Assembly (NCBI GenBank): GCA_946479505.1
Contig: CAMLGC010000078.1
Span: 1 to 11,893 of the forward strand
Length of the DNA: 11,893 nt
DNA from: an uncultured Sphingomonadaceae bacterium
GTDB taxonomy: Bacteria > Pseudomonadota > Alphaproteobacteria > Sphingomonadales > Sphingomonadaceae
Direction: 5' to 3'
The position numbers and the translations under genes were made by a program. This document shows, piece by piece, positions 8,818-11,893 of the stretch. Each line of letters opens with the position of its first letter. The first letter of the stretch is position 1. The notes under the pieces are model-generated. The model ran no database searches. It was given only the letters and a program-made list of their open reading frames with translations, and was not told the DNA's origin.

Positions 8818-10206
8818 CTACCGCGCACCTTCGGGCCACAGCACGACGCGGATCGTCTGGAGCAGGATGAGAAGGTCGAGGAACGGCGAATAATTCTTGG
8901 CGTAATAGAGGTCGTATTCGAGCTTCTGGCGCGAATCCTCGATCGACGCGCCATAGGGGTAGTTGATCTGCGCCCAGCCGGTGATCCCCGGCTTCACCAT
9001 GTGGCGCTCGGCATAATAGGGAAGCTGCGCCTCGAGATCCTCGACGAACTGCGGCCGCTCGGGGCGCGGCCCGACGAAGCTCATCTCGCCCTTGAGCACG
9101 CTCCACGCCTGCGGCAGCTCGTCGATCCTCAGCTTGCGGATGATCCGCCCGATGCGGGTGATGCGCGGATCGTCCTTCTCCGCCCATACCGCCCGGCCGC
9201 CGGCTTCGGCATCCTGCCGCATCGAGCGCAGCTTGAGGATGTCGAAGCCCTGATTGTAGAGCCCGACGCGGCGCTGGCGGTAAAAGGCCGGGCCCCGGCT
9301 TTCGAGCTTCACCGCGATCGCGACGATCAGGATCAGCGGCAAGGTCAGCACCAGCAGCGCGAGGCTCGCGGTGACGTCGAACAGGCGCTTCATCATGCTC
9401 GACAACACCCGGCTCGACGAGAAGCCGTCGGAGAAGATCAGCCACGACGGATTGACGCTGTCGAGATCGACCCGCCCCGTCTCGCGCTCGAGAAAGGTCG
9501 AGATCTCGTTGACGTGAACCCCGGTGGTCTTGATCCGCAGCAGGTCCTTCAAGGGCAGCGCGTTGCGCCGTTCCTCGAGCGCGAGCACGACCTCGCTTGC
9601 GTTCAGGAGCACGACGTGATCGGCGAGATTATAGATCGCGTCGCGCGCAATCGCCTCGGGAATGCCGCGATTGGCCTCGCTCATCGAGACGTAGCCGACG
9701 ACGACGAATGCCGCCCCCGGCGTCGCTGCAAGCGCCTTCAATCGCACCGCGCGCGGGCCTGCGCCCAGCACCACGATCCGCCGCTTGAAGGCCTGGCTGC
9801 CGAGCGTCTTGCCGAGCAGGATACGCAAACCGACCAGCGCGATCGCGGCGATACCCATGGCGTAGAGCAGGTTCGATCGCCAGAAGGTGAGCGCGGGCAC
9901 CAGGAAGAAGATCAGGCTCAGGAAAATCGTGCCGAGCGATACCGCCACCAGCAGCCGCGCGGTCGCGAACCGCAGCGATTGCAGCGCGTCCGCGCCATAG
10001 ACCCCGACCGCGATCATCGCGAGCTCGAGGCTGATCGCAAAGCTCGCGAGCTGCGGGATGCGCGTACCGATCGGCTCGATCGCCATGTCGATCTGGTCCG
10101 CGCGGATCACCCAGCCGAGCTCGGCCGACACAAGCAACAGCACGATGTCGAGCAGGCCGAGCAGCAGCACGGCATTGGGCACATAATGCTTGAAGAGCCG
10201 TATCAT
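8818..10206 (-). CDS. XrtA/PEP-CTERM-type polyprenyl-phosphate sugar-1-phosphate transferase (TIGR03013-like)
   Basis: This 462-residue inner-membrane enzyme is predicted to transfer a sugar-1-phosphate from a nucleotide sugar to undecaprenyl phosphate, the first step of exopolysaccharide repeat assembly. Hydrophobic helices occur at about 12-32, 54-71, 84-104 and 112-132. A nucleotide-binding-like middle domain starts with RRIVVLGAGPRAVRLKALA at 142-160. The last membrane segment is at 280-300. The C-terminal bacterial sugar transferase domain (about 271-456) carries the conserved KRLFDVTAS, FDILKLRSM, RIDELPQAW, SFVGPRPERPQF and KPGITGWAQINYPYG motifs. The full length and the adjacent prsK/prsR point to the EpsB-like family of XrtA loci. 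The frame is open further upstream, but the ATG at 10204-10206 has AGGA at 10216-10219 spaced 9 nt and begins a normal N-terminus. It is the promoter-proximal gene of the operon. The sugar specificity cannot be read from sequence; glucose-1-phosphate or a similar hexose is usual. Confidence 0.95.
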   Translation of the reverse strand: MIRLFKHYVPNAVLLLGLLDIVLLLVSAELGWVIRADQIDMAIEPIGTRIPQLASFAISLELAMIAVGVYGADALQSLRFATARLLVAVSLGTIFLSLIFFLVPALTFWRSNLLYAMGIAAIALVGLRILLGKTLGSQAFKRRIVVLGAGPRAVRLKALAATPGAAFVVVGYVSMSEANRGIPEAIARDAIYNLADHVVLLNASEVVLALEERRNALPLKDLLRIKTTGVHVNEISTFLERETGRVDLDSVNPSWLIFSDGFSSSRVLSSMMKRLFDVTASLALLVLTLPLILIVAIAVKLESRGPAFYRQRRVGLYNQGFDILKLRSMRQDAEAGGRAVWAEKDDPRITRIGRIIRKLRIDELPQAWSVLKGEMSFVGPRPERPQFVEDLEAQLPYYAERHMVKPGITGWAQINYPYGASIEDSRQKLEYDLYYAKNYSPFLDLLILLQTIRVVLWPEGAR

Positions 10207-10241
10207 CGCCCGACGTCCTAGTCGGAAGGTGTAAATAAATC

Positions 10242-10259
10242 CGACACGGATGCCTGTCG
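10242..10259. promoter_or_regulatory. Candidate operator: inverted repeat CGACA-N8-TGTCG
   Basis: Two perfect 5-bp arms, CGACA at 10242-10246 and TGTCG at 10255-10259, flank an 8-bp spacer. A further GTCGG at 10221-10225 pairs in inverted orientation with CCGAC at 10241-10245, so the same half-site occurs three times in 39 bp. The array sits 15-53 bp upstream of the sugar transferase start, around an A/T-rich stretch. It could bind a dimeric regulator. Assignment to PrsR is only a guess from proximity. Confidence 0.4.
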
Positions 10260-10318
10260 CAGAAATTGACAAAGAAAGCTTGAACGCGCCGCATCCCGTA
10301 CCTCGGATCGGGAGTTTC

Positions 10319-10368
10319 GCTTGGCGATCCAAGCCCCTACATTGCGGGGGCACGCCTCAGGGAGCCCC
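10319..10368 (+). promoter_or_regulatory. Stem-loops in the leader of the mannose-1-phosphate guanylyltransferase gene
   Basis: A perfect 6-bp inverted repeat GCTTGG-CGAT-CCAAGC (10319-10334) is followed by GCCCC (10333-10337), GGGGGC (10346-10351) and GCCCC (10364-10368). The middle element can pair with either flanking one. Pairing with the right-hand one would enclose the ribosome site AGGGAG (10359-10364). Whether this is transcribed depends on an unmapped start site. Confidence 0.3.
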
Positions 10369-10370
10369 AT

Positions 10371-11426
10371 ATGTCCGAATCGCCGCGCGTTGTTCCCGTC
10401 ATCCTCTCGGGCGGATCGGGCACGCGGCTCTGGCCGATGTCGCGGCCCGAATGCCCCAAGCAATTGCTCGCGCTCACCGACGACGAGACCATGCTCCAGC
10501 TCACCGCGCGCCGCGTGCAGGATGCGGCGCGCTTCGACGCCGCCGTCGTCGTCGCGAACGCGCACCATGCCGATCAGGTCGAGGCGCAGCTCGGTGCGAT
10601 CGACGCGCAGCCGCAGGCGCTGATCCTCGAACCGATCGGGCGCAACACCGCGCCCGCGATCGCGCTCGCGGCGATCGCCGCGGGTGGCGGACCGGCGCCG
10701 CTGCTCGTCATGCCCTCGGATCACGTCATCGCCGATGCCGCCGCTTTCCGTCGCGCGATCGACGCCGCGCTGCCGCTGGTGAATGCGGGGTGGCTCGTCA
10801 CCTTCGGCATCACCCCTGATGCGCCCGAGACCGGCTATGGCTGGATCGCGGAAGGCGAAGCGGTTGCGCCGGGGATCCACAAGGTCGAGCGCTTCGTCGA
10901 AAAGCCGCCGCGCGAATCCGCCGAGGCGATGCTCGCGGCGGGCGGGCATTACTGGAACGGCGGCATCTTCCTGTTCCGCGCGGACATGTTCCTGGGGGCA
11001 CTTTCGGTCCACGCGCCGGACATGCTCGTTGCCTGCCAGCAGGCGATGGATCGCGGCATCCGGCTCGGCAGCCGGATCATGCCCGATCCCGATGCTTTTG
11101 CCGCCTGCCCGGCGGACTCGATCGACTACGCGGTGATGGAAAAGGCCGATCGCGTCGCGGTGGTGCCGGTCTCGATGGGCTGGAGCGACGTCGGGAGCTG
11201 GGACGCGCTTCACCTCCTCAGCGAGTGCGACGCGGACGGCAACGCGCATCGCGGCACCGTGCTCTCGATCGACAGCACCAACTGCCTCGTCCGCTCGGAC
11301 GGCCCTCGCGTCGCCCTCGTCGGGGTCGAGGATCTGATCGTGGTCGCGAGCGGCGACGACGTCCTCATCGTCCCCCGCGGCCATAGCCAGGACGTCAAGA
11401 AACTGATCGAGGCGATGAAGGGGTGA
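10371..11426 (+). CDS. manC: Mannose-1-phosphate guanylyltransferase (GDP-mannose pyrophosphorylase)
   Basis: This 351-residue cytoplasmic enzyme is predicted to make GDP-mannose from mannose-1-phosphate and GTP. The N-terminal nucleotidyltransferase fold shows the signature GGSGTRLWP at 14-22 with K30 of PECPKQ, then EPIGRNTAPA at 87-96, PSDH at 115-118, GYGWI at 155-159, VEKPP at 176-180, WNGGIFLF at 195-202 and SMGWSDVGSW at 268-277. The tail from about 290 is a short beta-rich region ending in IVVASGDDVLIVP. The C-terminal cupin phosphomannose isomerase domain of bifunctional AlgA/ManC-type proteins (about 470 residues) is absent, so this is the single-activity form and mannose-6-phosphate must come from another enzyme. 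The start has AGGGAG at 10359-10364, 6 nt before the ATG. It is divergent from the sugar transferase operon, which suggests that GDP-mannose, or GDP-fucose or GDP-rhamnose made from it, feeds the same polysaccharide. Confidence 0.95.
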   Translation: MSESPRVVPVILSGGSGTRLWPMSRPECPKQLLALTDDETMLQLTARRVQDAARFDAAVVVANAHHADQVEAQLGAIDAQPQALILEPIGRNTAPAIALAAIAAGGGPAPLLVMPSDHVIADAAAFRRAIDAALPLVNAGWLVTFGITPDAPETGYGWIAEGEAVAPGIHKVERFVEKPPRESAEAMLAAGGHYWNGGIFLFRADMFLGALSVHAPDMLVACQQAMDRGIRLGSRIMPDPDAFAACPADSIDYAVMEKADRVAVVPVSMGWSDVGSWDALHLLSECDADGNAHRGTVLSIDSTNCLVRSDGPRVALVGVEDLIVVASGDDVLIVPRGHSQDVKKLIEAMKG

Positions 11427-11429
11427 GCG

Positions 11430-11442
11430 CGGCGCAACGCCG
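11430..11442 (+). terminator. Weak stem-loop just after the guanylyltransferase gene
   Basis: CGGCG-CAA-CGCCG forms a 5-bp stem 4 bp after the stop codon. No run of T follows, so an intrinsic terminator is doubtful, and this may be a simple 3' end structure. Confidence 0.2.
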
Positions 11443-11465
11443 GTAATCTCGCCCAATTCAGGCGC

Positions 11466-11494
11466 TTGACTCCCTCACCGCCCGCGCCTATCTC
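11466..11494 (+). promoter_or_regulatory. Housekeeping sigma promoter of rpsM
   Basis: TTGACT at 11466-11471 and TATCTC at 11489-11494 are separated by exactly 17 bp. The -35 differs from consensus by one base, and the TATCTC-like -10 is the kind seen at alphaproteobacterial ribosomal promoters. The predicted transcript start is near 11501, giving a leader of about 130 nt before rpsM. Confidence 0.6.
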
Positions 11495-11520
11495 GCCCTT
11501 ATTCCGAACACACCGGTTTT

Positions 11521-11606
11521 CCGGCGGCGCCCGCGTGCGCTCGCCGGTCTCTTGCGTTTCGGAATTCAACGCGATGAGATGGGGCGTGTGCGGCCATGCC
11601 GCGCCC
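11521..11606 (+). promoter_or_regulatory. Structured 5' leader of rpsM with two GC-rich hairpins
   Basis: Hairpin 1 (11521-11547) pairs CCGGCG plus GCGC with GCGC, a bulged T and CGCCGG: ten base pairs around a 6-nt loop. Hairpin 2 (11582-11606) has GCGGC-CAT-GCCGC as its core with outer GGGC/GCCC pairing, and ends 9 nt before the AGGAG ribosome site. In enterobacteria the S13-first operon leader is an S4-binding translational control site; a similar role here is inference from position only. Confidence 0.35.
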
Positions 11607-11630
11607 TGTGGAGCTAGGAGAACATTCTTC

Positions 11631-11893
11631 ATGGCACGTATTGCGGGCGTCAACATCCCGACCAACAAGCGCGTGGTGATCGCGCTCACCTACATCCACG
11701 GCATTGGCCCGGCCAAGGCCAAGCAGATCACGCAGAAGCTGGGCATCTCGTCCGATCGGCGCGTGCAGGATCTGACGGACGCCGAAGTCCTCCAGATCCG
11801 CGAAACGATCGACGCCGAGCATTCGGTGGAAGGCGATCTTCGCCGCGAGACCGCGATGAACATCAAGCGATTGATGGATCTCGCGAGCTATCG
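11631..11893 (+). CDS. rpsM: 30S ribosomal protein S13 (partial, C-terminus off window)
   Basis: This is small-subunit protein S13, which sits in the head of the 30S subunit and contacts the P-site tRNA and the inter-subunit bridges. The visible 87 residues begin [20 protein letters not shown] and continue [13 protein letters not shown], the standard S13 start with its helix-two-turn-helix region, and run to the window edge in [17 protein letters not shown]. The full protein is about 120 residues. The ATG is preceded by AGGAG at 11616-11620, spaced 10 nt. It has its own promoter about 140 bp upstream rather than reading through from the gene before it. S11 (rpsK) and rpoA are expected next in this class of bacteria but are outside the window. 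Confidence 0.98.
   Translation, partial: MARIAGVNIPTNKRVVIALTYIHGIGPAKAKQITQKLGISSDRRVQDLTDAEVLQIRETIDAEHSVEGDLRRETAMNIKRLMDLASY

Larger units (their letters stand above)
10207..10370. promoter_or_regulatory. Divergent regulatory region between the sugar transferase operon and the GDP-mannose gene
   Basis: These 164 bp separate two divergently read exopolysaccharide genes and must carry both promoters. On the plus strand TTGACA at 10266-10271 is a perfect -35 hexamer, but the sequence 17 bp further (CCGCAT) is a poor -10. The A/T-rich patch at 10230-10240 is the likeliest melting region for the leftward operon. I checked both strands by eye for the GG-N10-GC signature of a sigma-54 promoter and found none. 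Confidence 0.6.

Noticed and set aside
8811..8954. Upstream extension of prsK by 48 codons.
   Set aside because: It would overlap the conserved C-terminus of the sugar transferase, and its sequence is Arg/Ser-rich. The ATG at 8808-8810 has a ribosome site and gives the family length.
6765..10221. Plus-strand open frames opposite prsK and the sugar transferase (462 and 561 codons).
   Set aside because: Same reason: shadows of genes with full sets of family motifs on the minus strand.
10207..10353. Upstream extension of the sugar transferase by 49 codons.
   Set aside because: The extension runs through the intergenic control region and has no family-like sequence. AGGA spaced 9 nt supports the ATG at 10204-10206.

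Overview
The window is high-GC, densely coded bacterial DNA that most resembles an alphaproteobacterium of the sphingomonad type. The evidence is the codon bias, the S13 sequence, the alphaproteobacterial-looking promoter before rpsM and the XrtA/PEP-CTERM regulatory gene set. This placement is my reading of the sequence and was not tested by a database search.

Layout. (1) 1-673, minus strand: a PepSY-domain secreted protein followed by an OmpR/PhoP-type response regulator cut by the window edge. (2) 763-2541, plus strand: an ABC-F ATPase of the Uup type. (3) 2551-10206, minus strand: a five-gene run read right to left, consisting of a polyprenyl-phosphate sugar transferase (XrtA/PEP-CTERM type, TIGR03013-like), the membrane histidine kinase PrsK, the sigma-54-type response regulator PrsR, a membrane-anchored TPR protein in the PrsT position, and a DUF815-type AAA ATPase. 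The first four genes are packed with 7 bp, -4 bp and -8 bp junctions, so they almost certainly form one operon. The ATPase follows after 38 bp. (4) 10371-11426, plus strand, divergent from that operon: mannose-1-phosphate guanylyltransferase. (5) 11631-11893, plus strand: the start of rpsM (ribosomal protein S13) behind its own promoter and a structured leader.

How the genes fit together. The sugar transferase would put the first sugar phosphate on the lipid carrier for an exopolysaccharide, and the divergent guanylyltransferase would supply GDP-mannose. PrsK/PrsR is the two-component system that in PEP-CTERM genomes controls surface protein and exopolysaccharide genes through sigma-54. The TPR protein is probably a periplasm-facing scaffold. 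The exosortase (xrtA) and PEP-CTERM substrates are not in this window.

No gene-free stretch exceeds about 205 bp. I see no tRNA, rRNA, insertion sequence, CRISPR array or phage gene. All genes look intact except the two cut by the window edges. I found no wholly undescribed system. The points most worth a second look are a nested inverted repeat ahead of the sugar transferase operon, the non-lipoprotein form of the PrsT-like protein, the DUF815 ATPase at the operon's tail, and the structured leaders of rpsM and of the guanylyltransferase gene.
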